From assembly GCA_002364325.1 (NCBI GenBank), contig DEXV01000003.1, forward strand, positions 721,229-785,228: 64,000 nucleotides of DNA, in the 5' to 3' direction. Positions 35,404 through 44,071 of this stretch are shown here, one piece after another; positions within the stretch are counted from its first letter, which is position 1; every line of letters starts with the position of its first letter. Below the pieces are notes generated by a model. The model was not told the origin of the DNA. It was given only the letters and a program-made list of their open reading frames with translations, and ran no database searches. A program made the position numbers and the translations under genes. This DNA comes from Gillisia sp. UBA3175. Its GTDB lineage: Bacteria > Bacteroidota > Bacteroidia > Flavobacteriales > Flavobacteriaceae.

Positions 35404-37338
35404 ATGCACAAAAAATTATGGATTTGTGGTGCTTTGCTATGCACCGGATTGTTCTATGGACAACAAAAAGAAATAGCTGTAGACACTTTAGAAGAAGTGA
35501 TCTTGATCGATTCAAAGTTCCAATTGAAACGAGAAAATAGCGGAAAAGTGGTTACAAAGATCTCCGCCCAAGAATTGGAAAGGAGTAGTGGCCAAAGTAT
35601 TTCAGAAGTAATAAACAGGGTTTCTGGGATTGAGATAAATGGCGCGCATAGTACCGATGGAATTAATTTGGGATATTATATTAGAGGTGGTAGAAATAGG
35701 CAAGTGGTTATTTTAGTAGATGGAGTTCAATTAAGCGATCCATCTTCTATCTCCAATGATTTTGACCTGAGATTACTTCCGCTAGACCAAGTTGCTTCCA
35801 TAGAGATCATAAAAGGTGCATCCAGTACCTTATATGGCTCTGGTGCGGCAACAGCGGTTATAAATATTACTACTAAAGGGCCTAAGGATAAAAATATAAG
35901 TCTTCAATTACAATCTGTTTTGGGAACTAACCAAAATACAACCGATCAAGAGTACCAGATTGCCCAATTTGACAATTCGGTTGGGCTTAGTGGAAAACTT
36001 TCAAAATTCGATTATCAGGTAAATTTTAGTAATCGGGTTTCGGAGAATATGTCTGCGGTACGTTCTGAAGATGATGATGAAAAGTTTGAAGATGATCCAT
36101 TTTCTAAATACAACGTTTATGCAAGGTTAGGATATACCATCAGTGATCAATTGAAGTTTTATTTCTATGGAAATTACGATAACTTCAATTCTGCTTTTGA
36201 TGACGCTTTTATGTACACCGATTCTGATAATGTTTTGGAAAGTGAACAATTTAGAACAGGTAGCCATTGGGTGGCCACTTATAAGAATGGAAGTTTTATT
36301 TTTAGTGATAGCTATTCAGAATTAAAACTGGAAATAATCTCGGACTTTCCTAATAAGTACGATAGTAAGGTTTATGCTTTTGACTCTTATAACAAATATA
36401 TCTTTAATAAGAAATGGCATACCATTATTGGTTTAAATGGAGTTTTTAGCAGTTTTAATAGCTATAGTATTCCTTTTGGTGAAACGGGATTTGCCCAAAC
36501 CGTAAATGACGATGTTGCACAATTTGATATTGTAGATCCATATGTGAATTTGGTATTTTTATCTGGAAAGGGATTAAATATAAATTCTGGAGCACGATTA
36601 AATATACATAGCGAATATGGAACTAATTGGGTATATACTATAAATCCATCTTATAATTTTAAAATACGTAGCGGAAATTTAAAAGCATTGGCATCCTATA
36701 GTACTGCGTATATCACTCCGTCTTTGTTTCAATTATATGATAGCAGCTATGGAAACGTGAATCTGAATCCAGAAGAGAGTGCCACTGCAGAAGCAGGCTT
36801 AGAATTCACTACAGAAAGATCAAGATTAAGTGCCGTATATTTTAACAGGAACACTAAAAACTTTATAGATTTTGTTACGATAGATCCTGAAACATTCGCT
36901 GCAGAATATCAGAATATAACAGAGGAGTTTAATGCGAGCGGAGTGGAGTTGGAGGTAGAATATTCCTTAAACGAAGCATTTAATTTTTCTGCAAATTATA
37001 CATACACTAAAGCGGAAGATCGATTTGCCCTGCGCATACCAAAAAACAAGATAAATGCTGCTATAAATTATAAGCTAGGAAAGAATTCTGAGATCTCTTT
37101 TAACTACCAATTTACTGATGATAGAACAGATAACTATTTTGATAATGAAACCTTTGAAAGTGTAGAAGTAAAATTAGAAAGCTACCAAATTATCGATTTT
37201 ACAGCGAGCCATAGGGTTAATGAGTTTGTAAAGATATTTGGAGGTATAAGTAATATAACGAATGAGCGATATGAAGAACTTTACAGATTTAACACCCGTG
37301 GCAGAAACCTAAGATTTGGCTTGGCATTAAGTTTTTAA
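35404..37338 (+). CDS. TonB-dependent vitamin B12 receptor, BtuB-like
   Basis: A 644-residue outer-membrane receptor. A signal peptide (to about LFYGQ, residue 20) is followed by a plug domain (VVTKISAQELERSSGQSISE, IRGGRNRQVVILVDGVQL, IEIIKGASSTLYGSGAATAV) and a 22-strand barrel ending in a terminal Phe (RFGLALSF). The TonB box region is probably in DTLEEVILID near residue 27. No N-terminal carboxypeptidase-like extension, so it is not SusC. The cobalamin riboswitch in its leader and the divergent BtuFCD-like genes give the substrate. Confidence 0.92.
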   Translation: MHKKLWICGALLCTGLFYGQQKEIAVDTLEEVILIDSKFQLKRENSGKVVTKISAQELERSSGQSISEVINRVSGIEINGAHSTDGINLGYYIRGGRNRQVVILVDGVQLSDPSSISNDFDLRLLPLDQVASIEIIKGASSTLYGSGAATAVINITTKGPKDKNISLQLQSVLGTNQNTTDQEYQIAQFDNSVGLSGKLSKFDYQVNFSNRVSENMSAVRSEDDDEKFEDDPFSKYNVYARLGYTISDQLKFYFYGNYDNFNSAFDDAFMYTDSDNVLESEQFRTGSHWVATYKNGSFIFSDSYSELKLEIISDFPNKYDSKVYAFDSYNKYIFNKKWHTIIGLNGVFSSFNSYSIPFGETGFAQTVNDDVAQFDIVDPYVNLVFLSGKGLNINSGARLNIHSEYGTNWVYTINPSYNFKIRSGNLKALASYSTAYITPSLFQLYDSSYGNVNLNPEESATAEAGLEFTTERSRLSAVYFNRNTKNFIDFVTIDPETFAAEYQNITEEFNASGVELEVEYSLNEAFNFSANYTYTKAEDRFALRIPKNKINAAINYKLGKNSEISFNYQFTDDRTDNYFDNETFESVEVKLESYQIIDFTASHRVNEFVKIFGGISNITNERYEELYRFNTRGRNLRFGLALSF

Positions 37339-37359
37339 GATTTCAATTTTTCAGAATAA

Positions 37360-37391
37360 AAAAGGGGTGCGATAAATTTCGCACCCCTTTT
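37360..37391 (+). terminator. Bidirectional terminator between the receptor and the S41 protease
   Basis: AAAAGGGGTGCGA pairs with TCGCACCCCTTTT around a short loop, with A- and T-runs at the two ends. It lies 22 bases after the receptor stop and 20 bases before the end of the converging protease gene. Confidence 0.88.
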
Positions 37392-37410
37392 AATTTTAAT
37401 TAATTCCTGA

Positions 37411-38868
37411 TTATTTTTCAATAATAGCAGGAAGTTTATCTATATACATTCTCTGATAATTAAGATCTTTCATAGAACTTTCTCCTACAAACTTATACGT
37501 TTTAAAATCTGTGTTTACACTAATTCTATTACCAAGTATCGCGTTTACAGCAGTGTTTAGTAAAGGATCACTTAATTCTCCTAAAACTCCAAGGTCTCTT
37601 ATGTTTTCAGTTATAGCTATATCAGGAACTAATCCATTAATATAATCTGAATCTCCAGCAGAGTTAACCGATTTTAACACAAGTGGTTGAATTGCATAGG
37701 TGTGAGAAGGGTTTGCGTTCTCTCTTCCAAAGTCTGGAGAATCATATAATGTTACTGAAGCTTGAAACTTACCAGTTGTAGTTTCTCCAACTTGAACAAC
37801 ATCTATATAAGGTTTTAACCCATTAATTACTAATTCACTTGCAGACGCAGATCTACTTGTTGTAATCACATATACTTTACTTAGATTAAGACTATTAATT
37901 AATTCTCCTGTTTTTAAGGTTGTATTGAAATTGTTTAATAATCTTTGTGGTGCTTCACTTTCAAAATAAGCTTGATACTCTGCATTCCAAAACTCCTTCA
38001 TGAATAATTGACCTGCAAATTGACCTGTGATCATCGAGGAAAGATCTGTAGCAGTTCTTACAGATCCACCACCATTATAACGAAGATCTAAAATAAGATC
38101 TGTAACCCCATCTGCTTTAAATTGTCCAAAAGCTGCATTCAACTGTGGATCATAATCTGCAGTAAAACTGTTGTACATTAAATATCCTACTTTTTGACCA
38201 TCTACATCTAAGGTCTTGGCTATAAACACTGGATTGGTATTGTAGTTAGCAATCTTAGTAAGGTTATAAGTTTGATCTATGTTAGTAATGTTACTTCCTT
38301 CTAAGGTTGCAAGACCAACAGTAAAGGCATCTGGAGCAAATAATTGTGAAAAGTTACTATCGGTTAATTGCTGTCCATCGATTCTGTTAATGATATCACC
38401 TCTTTTTAATCCGGTTTCTGAAGCAGGAGTGTTTGGCAAGATATACCTTACATAAGCAAAGATCTCACTACAACTTGAGCAATATCTTACTAAACCATAA
38501 GATAGTCCAGAAGTTTTACTAACCCCACTAAAAAGATTCTCTAGTTCAACGTAATCATCCACAATAAAACTAAATCTATCTTGAGGCGCTACCAAACCAT
38601 CATAAAACAAGTCTTCTGGGGAAGCAAAGTTGTCTAAATAATCATTTTTTTCCTCTTGATTATCAAAATAATCATTCGCCAAAACCAATACATCAGCTTT
38701 GTACAAATAAATTTCATTCATTCCGCGGTAAACAAAATTCTCTACTGTTAGGTCTGCACCTGTAGTAGGATCGACTACCTTAGGAGTTTCATCGTCCTGA
38801 TCTTTGGAACAAGAGACAAAGAAACTTGCAAATAGTAGGGTTAGCAATAAGGTTTTAAAAATTTTCAT
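37411..38868 (-). CDS. S41-family (C-terminal processing-like) peptidase, lipoprotein
   Basis: A 485-residue protein with a lipobox (FFVSC, Cys20), a PDZ-like segment (PNTPASETGLKRGDIINRID) and the S41 catalytic core (LILDLRYNGGGSV, then TTSRSASASELVINGL carrying the catalytic Ser). Such Bacteroidota S41 lipoproteins are anchored in the outer membrane and process unknown substrates. There is no recognisable partner beside it. It is divergent from the ECF sigma operon. Confidence 0.85.
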   Translation of the reverse strand: MKIFKTLLLTLLFASFFVSCSKDQDDETPKVVDPTTGADLTVENFVYRGMNEIYLYKADVLVLANDYFDNQEEKNDYLDNFASPEDLFYDGLVAPQDRFSFIVDDYVELENLFSGVSKTSGLSYGLVRYCSSCSEIFAYVRYILPNTPASETGLKRGDIINRIDGQQLTDSNFSQLFAPDAFTVGLATLEGSNITNIDQTYNLTKIANYNTNPVFIAKTLDVDGQKVGYLMYNSFTADYDPQLNAAFGQFKADGVTDLILDLRYNGGGSVRTATDLSSMITGQFAGQLFMKEFWNAEYQAYFESEAPQRLLNNFNTTLKTGELINSLNLSKVYVITTSRSASASELVINGLKPYIDVVQVGETTTGKFQASVTLYDSPDFGRENANPSHTYAIQPLVLKSVNSAGDSDYINGLVPDIAITENIRDLGVLGELSDPLLNTAVNAILGNRISVNTDFKTYKFVGESSMKDLNYQRMYIDKLPAIIEK

Positions 38869-38999
38869 AGCAGTTTTAAATAAATACGTTAATTAAGATT
38901 TTAAAAATAAACACAATTTTACAATTTTTCTGTTAATGGCGTTACAATTAAGTGTTTCATTCGTCTTCTTTATAAGAAGGTCATAAACTAACCAATCAT

Positions 39000-39506
39000 A
39001 TGAACCATCACACCTTTTTAAGGTTAATAGATCCTGTAAAGGATAAAATGTACCGTTTGGCACTGCGTTTGCTTATATCAAAGGAAGCAGCCGAAGATGC
39101 AACTCAGGAAGTAATTTTAAAAATTTGGAATCGTAAGAATAAAGTCAAGGACTATGCCAATATAGAGGCTTTTATGATTTCGGTTACAAAAAACTACTGT
39201 TTGGATCAATTAAAATCTAAAAGGAATAATAATTTAAGAATAACTCATACTAATTACGATAACAATGAATTAGGAGTTGATAGAAGACTAGAATTAAAAG
39301 ACGAGTTGGTGCAGATCCAAAGAATAGTTGAAAGATTACCGGATCAACAAAAGATCATTTTTCAACTTCGGGACGTAGAAGAATATGAATTTATTGAGAT
39401 AGCGGAAATAACGAAAATGAATGAGCCAGCAATAAGAGTTGCGCTTTCTAGAGCTAGAAAAAAAATAAAAGAAGAATTACTTAAAACCCATAATTATGGA
39501 ATTTAA
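39000..39506 (+). CDS. ECF-type RNA polymerase sigma factor
   Basis: A 168-residue sigma-70 protein: region 2 in YRLALRLLISKEAAEDATQE and IEAFMISVTKNYCLDQL, region 4 in LPDQQKIIFQLRDVE and FIEIAEITKMNEPAIRVALS. It overlaps the next gene by 11 bases, so the two are translationally coupled. The operon then encodes two exported DUF4252 proteins, which are probably part of the regulon. Confidence 0.88.
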   Translation: MNHHTFLRLIDPVKDKMYRLALRLLISKEAAEDATQEVILKIWNRKNKVKDYANIEAFMISVTKNYCLDQLKSKRNNNLRITHTNYDNNELGVDRRLELKDELVQIQRIVERLPDQQKIIFQLRDVEEYEFIEIAEITKMNEPAIRVALSRARKKIKEELLKTHNYGI

Positions 39507-39945
39507 TGAGATTAAACTTCTGCTGGAGAAATATGAAGAAGGTGAAACTTCTTTAACGGAAGAAAAACAATTAAAGGAATATTTTACTTCAGAAGAAGTA
39601 CCAAAAGAATTGGAGATTTATAAAAACACTTTTCAATTCGCGAAAAATTCGAAAAATATTCAGTTGGAACGACCTGTTACAGTAAATAGAAATTTTAGTA
39701 AATATTGGTATGCTGGAATTGCTGCAAGTATTCTTCTTTTATTGAGTTTTCTCTTCTTTGATATGAACACTTCTAATAATATTAAAAATAGCGAATTAGG
39801 TACCATAGAAGATCCTGAACAAGCCTATTTAAAAACAAAAGAGACCTTAAAAATGATTGCAGAAGTTTTTAATGATGGAAGAGAAGACCTAGAATATTTA
39901 GATGAATTTAATAAGACCAAAGATAAATTTATAAAAGAACAATAA
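39496..39945 (+). CDS. Anti-sigma-like single-pass membrane protein
   Basis: A 149-residue protein with an acidic cytoplasmic N-terminus (LLEKYEEGETSLTEEKQLKE, a motif frequent in Bacteroidota anti-sigma-like proteins), one membrane helix (70-88) and a short periplasmic tail. It lacks the zinc anti-sigma motif. It overlaps the sigma gene by 11 bases and precedes two DUF4252 genes. Its role as sigma inhibitor is inferred from location and topology. Confidence 0.65.
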   Translation: MEFNEIKLLLEKYEEGETSLTEEKQLKEYFTSEEVPKELEIYKNTFQFAKNSKNIQLERPVTVNRNFSKYWYAGIAASILLLLSFLFFDMNTSNNIKNSELGTIEDPEQAYLKTKETLKMIAEVFNDGREDLEYLDEFNKTKDKFIKEQ

Positions 39946-39957
39946 AAATAAACACCT

Positions 39958-40491
39958 ATGAAAAAATCAATCTTAGTTATTGCCTTAAGTTTAGTTTCGT
40001 TAATTGGATATTCTCAGAGTTTTGAGAAATACGAAAGCATGAAAGAAGTAGACGCCATGATCATGACCAGTAAAATGTTTAAATTATTGGCGAAGGTAGA
40101 TCTTAGTTCTACAGATCCTGAGGCACAACAATACATAAACCTAATAGAAAATTTGAAAGAAATAAGAATGTTCACCAGTGCAGAGCCTGGAGTGAGAGCA
40201 CAAATGCAATCTGATGTAGCATCTTATTTAAGCAAAGGATCTCTTGAGCAGTTAATGCGTGTGAATGAAGATGGTAAGAACATCAAATTTTATTCAAAAG
40301 CTGGAAGAAATGAGAACTTTGTTAGTGAACTTTTTATGTTTATGGATGGCCAAAAAGATGGAAAGCCAATTTCCATGATCTTAAGTATCACAGGAGATAT
40401 AGATCTTACACAGCTTTCTAAATTAGCAACAGATCTAAAGGTTCCAGGAGCTCAAGAATTAAAGAAAGTCAACAAGAAATCTAAAATCTAA
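39958..40491 (+). CDS. DUF4252 exported protein
   Basis: A 177-residue protein with a signal peptide (ending near LIGYSQS, about residue 19) and the DUF4252 pattern: MTSKMFKLLAKVDL, YINLIENLKEIRMFTSAEPG, then KFYSKAGRNENFVSELFMF. The family is restricted mostly to Bacteroidota, with unknown function. A lipobox-containing paralogue follows after 3 bases. Both are likely made with the sigma factor. Confidence 0.82.
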   Translation: MKKSILVIALSLVSLIGYSQSFEKYESMKEVDAMIMTSKMFKLLAKVDLSSTDPEAQQYINLIENLKEIRMFTSAEPGVRAQMQSDVASYLSKGSLEQLMRVNEDGKNIKFYSKAGRNENFVSELFMFMDGQKDGKPISMILSITGDIDLTQLSKLATDLKVPGAQELKKVNKKSKI

Positions 40492-40494
40492 ATT

Positions 40495-41040
40495 ATGAAC
40501 TTATTTAGAATTGCAAGTGTCGTTCTTGTAGCATCCTTTTTTTCTGCCTGCAACAGCGAGCAGAGTTTACAGGAATATTATGTAGACAATCAAGGAGATA
40601 AAGAATTTGTTGCTGTGGATGTGCCTACTAGTTTATTTGCAAATACAGCTTCTTTAACGGCAGAGCAGAAAACCACCTTGGAAACGGTTAAAAAAATCAA
40701 CATAATTGCAATTCCTAAGAAGGAAGAAAACAATTTAAAGATCGATCAGGAAAAAGCGAAAATAAGCAAGATCTTAAAAGATGATAAGTATCAGCTTTTA
40801 ATGAGGTTTGGCGGAAATGCTCATAAAATTGAAGTTTATTATACTGGAAATGAAGAAGCTGTGGATGAGGTTATCATTTATGGATTCGATGAAACTAAGG
40901 GTGTTGGAATTGCAAGAGTTCTAGGAGATAAAATGAATCCTTCAGATATTTTACAACTTGTGAAATCTTTGGATAATGGAGAGATAAATATGGAGGGTCT
41001 AAATGGTATTACTAAGATGCTTACGAGAAGTGAAATGTAA
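40495..41040 (+). CDS. DUF4252-like lipoprotein
   Basis: A 181-residue protein with a lipobox (FFSAC, Cys19) and a domain resembling its upstream neighbour (LLMRFGGNAHKIEVYY, VDEVIIYGFDETKGVGIARV, ending KSLDNGEINMEGLNGI). The pairing of a soluble and a lipid-anchored DUF4252 protein under one ECF operon is common in Flavobacteriaceae. Function unknown. Its transcript ends at the hairpin at 41.06 kb. Confidence 0.75.
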   Translation: MNLFRIASVVLVASFFSACNSEQSLQEYYVDNQGDKEFVAVDVPTSLFANTASLTAEQKTTLETVKKINIIAIPKKEENNLKIDQEKAKISKILKDDKYQLLMRFGGNAHKIEVYYTGNEEAVDEVIIYGFDETKGVGIARVLGDKMNPSDILQLVKSLDNGEINMEGLNGITKMLTRSEM

Positions 41041-41056
41041 AATTATTAGTATAATA

Positions 41057-41090
41057 AAAAAACCCCATTGAAAATTCAATGGGGTTTTTT
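41057..41090 (+). terminator. Bidirectional terminator between DUF4252 operon and purB
   Basis: AAAAAACCCCATTGAA pairs with TTCAATGGGGTTTTTT around a minimal loop, 17 bases past the DUF4252 stop and 20 bases beyond the purB stop on the other strand. Confidence 0.9.
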
Positions 41091-41109
41091 ATTAAAATTC
41101 TATAAATAT

Positions 41110-42447
41110 TTAGATCCCTGTATAATTTTGAGGGGTAATTGCTTTTAATTCTGTTTTTATTTGATTTGAAACTTCTAAGGATTCAATAAAATCTGCCATG
41201 CTTTGCTTATTAATAACCGAATTGGTTCTGGTTAATCCTTTTAATGCTTCATAAGGGTTTGGATAACCTTCTCTTCTTAGAATAGTTTGAATTGCTTCAG
41301 CCACAACTGCCCAATTATTTTCCAGATCCAGTTTGATCTTGTCTTCATTCAATAAAAGCTTATTAAGACCTTTCAAGGTAGACTGAATCGCAATAAGTGT
41401 ATGTCCAATAGGTACTCCAATATTTCTAAGTACGGTACTATCTGTAAGGTCTCGTTGTAATCTACTTAATGGTAATTTAGCAGATAGATGTTCGAAAATT
41501 GCATTTGCTATCCCTAAATTTCCTTCACTGTTCTCAAAATCTATAGGATTTACTTTATGAGGCATTGCGGAGGATCCAACTTCACCTTTTTTTATCTTTT
41601 GCTTAAAGTAATCCATGGATACATAGGTCCAGAAATCTCGATCTAAATCTATTAAAATGGTATTTATTCTCTTTAATGCATCAAACAAACCAGCCATATG
41701 ATCGTAATGCTCTATTTGAGTAGTTGGGAATGAATGGTGAAGACCTAAAGTTTCCTGAACAAAGTCAGCGCCGAATTCTCGCCAATCGATATTTGGATAA
41801 GCAACTTTGTGTGCATTGTAGTTCCCTGTAGCGCCACCAAATTTAGCAGCGTGAGGGATTTGTTGAAGTTGCACCACTTGTTCCTTTAACCTCGTTGTAA
41901 ACACTTCCATCTCTTTTCCAAGACGTGTAGGGGAAGCTGGCTGTCCGTGAGTTCTAGCTAGCAATGGTATTTCAGCCCAATCTCGGCTTAAATTTTCTAG
42001 CTTTTCAATTATTTCATTAAGATTAGGCGTGTATACGTTAGCAATTGCTTCCTTCAAACTTAAAGGTACTGCTGTGTTATTTATGTCTTGTGAGGTTAAT
42101 CCAAAATGAATGAATTCCTTATGGTTGCTTAGAGATAGTTCTTCAAATTTATCTTTAATAAAATATTCCACTGCCTTTACATCGTGATTAGTGGTTTTTT
42201 CAATTTCCTTAATTGCCAATGCATCTTCTTGAGAGAAGTTATTATAAATGTCTCGAAGATCTGGAAAAATTGATGCATCCACTTTTTGTAATTGAGGAAG
42301 AGGTAATTCGCATAGCGAGATAAAATACTCGATTTCTACACGAACACGATATTTAATAAGTGCTTCTTCACTAAAATATGCCGATAAGTGCTTGGTTTTC
42401 TGGTGATATCTACCATCTATAGGTGAAATAGCGCTAAGGGGTGTCAT
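41110..42447 (-). CDS. purB: Adenylosuccinate lyase
   Basis: A 445-residue enzyme of the fumarase/aspartase superfamily acting twice in purine synthesis, on SAICAR and on adenylosuccinate. The signature GSSAMPHKVNPIDFENSEGN carries the catalytic Ser loop; FGLTSQDINNTA and ARTHGQPASPTRLGKE are the other conserved blocks. It starts SAISPIDGRYHQKTK, typical of the E. coli-like class. Monocistronic, with a shared terminator downstream. Confidence 0.96.
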   Translation of the reverse strand: MTPLSAISPIDGRYHQKTKHLSAYFSEEALIKYRVRVEIEYFISLCELPLPQLQKVDASIFPDLRDIYNNFSQEDALAIKEIEKTTNHDVKAVEYFIKDKFEELSLSNHKEFIHFGLTSQDINNTAVPLSLKEAIANVYTPNLNEIIEKLENLSRDWAEIPLLARTHGQPASPTRLGKEMEVFTTRLKEQVVQLQQIPHAAKFGGATGNYNAHKVAYPNIDWREFGADFVQETLGLHHSFPTTQIEHYDHMAGLFDALKRINTILIDLDRDFWTYVSMDYFKQKIKKGEVGSSAMPHKVNPIDFENSEGNLGIANAIFEHLSAKLPLSRLQRDLTDSTVLRNIGVPIGHTLIAIQSTLKGLNKLLLNEDKIKLDLENNWAVVAEAIQTILRREGYPNPYEALKGLTRTNSVINKQSMADFIESLEVSNQIKTELKAITPQNYTGI

Positions 42448-42556
42448 TCTGGACTTCTTTTAAAAGATTAAGCGTCAAAGATACTCTTTTCACATTTTTT
42501 AAATAGCCTGATTTTTGAATATTTTTTTTAGAATATATTCAGTTTTTATTTTAAAA

Positions 42557-43243
42557 CTACACGGATTCCTTCATCAGCTTGTTTACTAAATCAGCGATTC
42601 CTTTAGTAGCTTTTTGGCTAATAACATATGTAGAAGATCTGGAAAGTGGCGCAGGATTGGGATCTATAAAATAAATAGGAATATTAAATTCTACATAATC
42701 TAAAAGCGCAGCAGCTGGATAAACTTGCATAGAAGTTCCCACAATTAGTACGATATCTGCTTTTTCAATAAGATCTACTGCCTTTGGAAACATGGGAACT
42801 GCCTCTCCAAACCATACAACATGTGGCCTTAATTGATAATGATGCTCACAAAAATCCCCTGAATTAAGATCTTTTCTCCAATCCATTATCAAATCTTCAT
42901 CAAAAGTGCTTCTAACCTTTAGTAATTCCCCGTGAAGATGGGTAACTTTAGAACTTCCTGCACGTTCATGGAGATCATCTATATTTTGAGTGATTATGTT
43001 AACATTAAATTTTTTTTCCAATTCGACTAAGGCAATATGAGCCGCGTTGGGATGTACTTGTAATAATTGTTTTCTTCGAATGTTATAAAAATCGAGTACT
43101 TTTTCTTGATTTCGTTCCCAGCCAATTGGAGAGGCTACCTCCATAATATCATGACCTTCCCAAAGCCCATCGGAATCGCGAAAGGTTTTTATGCCACTTT
43201 CTGCACTTATTCCTGCTCCTGTAAGAACTACTATGTTTTGCAT
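42557..43243 (-). CDS. Sirtuin (NAD-dependent protein deacylase), SIRT5-like, without zinc cysteines
   Basis: A 228-residue Sir2 protein: NAD motif GAGISAESGIKTFR (10-22), QNIDDLHERAG (86-96) and the catalytic His in HLHGEL (His104). Tyr53 and Arg56 (DFYNIRRK) form the YxxR pair that in CobB and SIRT5 binds succinyl or malonyl lysine, so desuccinylation is likely. The zinc-binding tetrad is missing: between residues 105 and 145 only one Cys (132) is found. Cytosolic. It is the last gene before tRNA-Met on the minus strand. Confidence 0.88.
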   Translation of the reverse strand: MQNIVVLTGAGISAESGIKTFRDSDGLWEGHDIMEVASPIGWERNQEKVLDFYNIRRKQLLQVHPNAAHIALVELEKKFNVNIITQNIDDLHERAGSSKVTHLHGELLKVRSTFDEDLIMDWRKDLNSGDFCEHHYQLRPHVVWFGEAVPMFPKAVDLIEKADIVLIVGTSMQVYPAAALLDYVEFNIPIYFIDPNPAPLSRSSTYVISQKATKGIADLVNKLMKESV

Positions 43244-43317
43244 GAGGTGAACTAGCTTAATTTAAATCGATTAATTAAGATAGCTATAATTTCATGAGTA
43301 GAAAAATATAGAAAATT

Positions 43318-43355
43318 AAAAAACCGATCAAAAAATTAATTTTTTGATCGGTTTT
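43318..43355 (-). terminator. Terminator of tRNA-Met
   Basis: AAAACCGATCAAAAAA pairs with TTTTTTGATCGGTTTT around the loop TTAA. It begins three bases beyond the tRNA 3' end on the minus strand and has A/T-runs on both sides. Confidence 0.85.
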
Positions 43356-43357
43356 AG

Positions 43358-43431
43358 TAGCGAGAACGAGATTTGAACTCGTGACCTCCGGGTTATGAAT
43401 CCGACGCTCTAACCAACTGAGCTACCTCGCC
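43358..43431 (-). tRNA. tRNA-Met (anticodon CAT)
   Basis: A 74-base cloverleaf: 5' arm GGCGAGG pairs with TCTCGCT (two G-U pairs), D-arm GCTC/GAGC with loop AGTTGGTTA, anticodon loop TTCATAA (CAT at complement 43395-43397), T-arm ACGAG TTCAAAT CTCGT and discriminator A. It resembles elongator tRNA-Met of other bacteria and lacks the three G-C pairs of initiators; a tRNA-Ile with lysidine is the alternative for a CAT anticodon. CCA is not encoded. It has its own promoter and terminator. Confidence 0.93.
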
Positions 43432-43513
43432 AAAATTTGTATTCGATTGCAAACAAATCAATTAGAAGGAAACCTAAAGATAATGGGCGCTTCGGCGTAA
43501 AAGTTTGCGGCTG

Positions 43514-43544
43514 CAAATATAAAAACTATTTGTCTAGAGGCAAA
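43514..43544 (-). promoter_or_regulatory. Promoter of tRNA-Met
   Basis: On the minus strand TTTG (complement 43541-43544), a 19-base spacer and TATATTTG (complement 43514-43521) match the Bacteroidota consensus exactly. Transcription would start about 75 bases before the mature tRNA. Confidence 0.72.
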
Positions 43545-43627
43545 CATTATTTAATGAAATATTTAATTTGTTTTCTTTCAAGGTTAGCAATTAATATTTA
43601 TATTGCCCGAAATCTAATAAATACAGC

Positions 43628-44014
43628 ATGGAAGATAAAGTTAAGTACGAAATGGAATTCCCAATACAGGCTTCCCCTTCGTTATTATATCAATATATTT
43701 CAACCCCTTCTGGACTAAGCGAGTGGTATGCAGACAATGTGAATTCACGTGGTGAACTATTTACCTTCATTTGGAATGAATCTGAAGAAAAAGCAAAGCT
43801 TCTTAGTAAAAAGAATGGGGAGCGTATTAAATTTAGATGGCTTGAAGATGAAGACTCCAACTATTTCTTTGAAATTAGAATACAGGTGGATGAAATTACT
43901 AAAGATGTATCTATCATGATCACAGATTTTGCGGAGGATGATGAGGTAGAAGAAGGGAAAATGCTATGGGATAATATGATTTCAGACTTAAAACAGATAT
44001 TAGGATCGGCTTAA
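43628..44014 (+). CDS. START-like/SRPBCC domain protein
   Basis: A 128-residue small protein beginning VKYEMEFPIQASPSLLYQYI and continuing STPSGLSEWYADNVNSRGEL, the typical opening of a Bacteroidota START-like (SRPBCC, AHSA1-like) fold. There is no signal peptide. These proteins bind hydrophobic ligands or co-chaperone partners; function here is unknown. The next gene, the class IV aminotransferase, starts 57 bases later with a hairpin between them. Confidence 0.8.
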   Translation: MEDKVKYEMEFPIQASPSLLYQYISTPSGLSEWYADNVNSRGELFTFIWNESEEKAKLLSKKNGERIKFRWLEDEDSNYFFEIRIQVDEITKDVSIMITDFAEDDEVEEGKMLWDNMISDLKQILGSA

Positions 44015-44032
44015 TTTCTACATTATAAATAG

Positions 44033-44071
44033 TACCTTTGCCCCGTTTTATAACTAATTCGGGGTTTTTTT
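44033..44071 (+). promoter_or_regulatory. -7 box overlapping a small terminator hairpin, ahead of the aminotransferase
   Basis: TACCTTTG (44033-44040) is a good -7 box. It is followed at once by CCCCG (44041-44045) that pairs with CGGGG (44060-44064) and eight T residues running into the ATG at 44072. The hairpin can stop transcripts from the START-like gene, while a transcript started near 44047 would lack its left arm. Confidence 0.5.

Noticed and set aside
43437..43718. 93-codon plus-strand frame between tRNA-Met and the START-like gene
   Set aside because: It runs through the tRNA promoter, is rich in unlikely codons, and overlaps the well-supported START-like gene in another frame.
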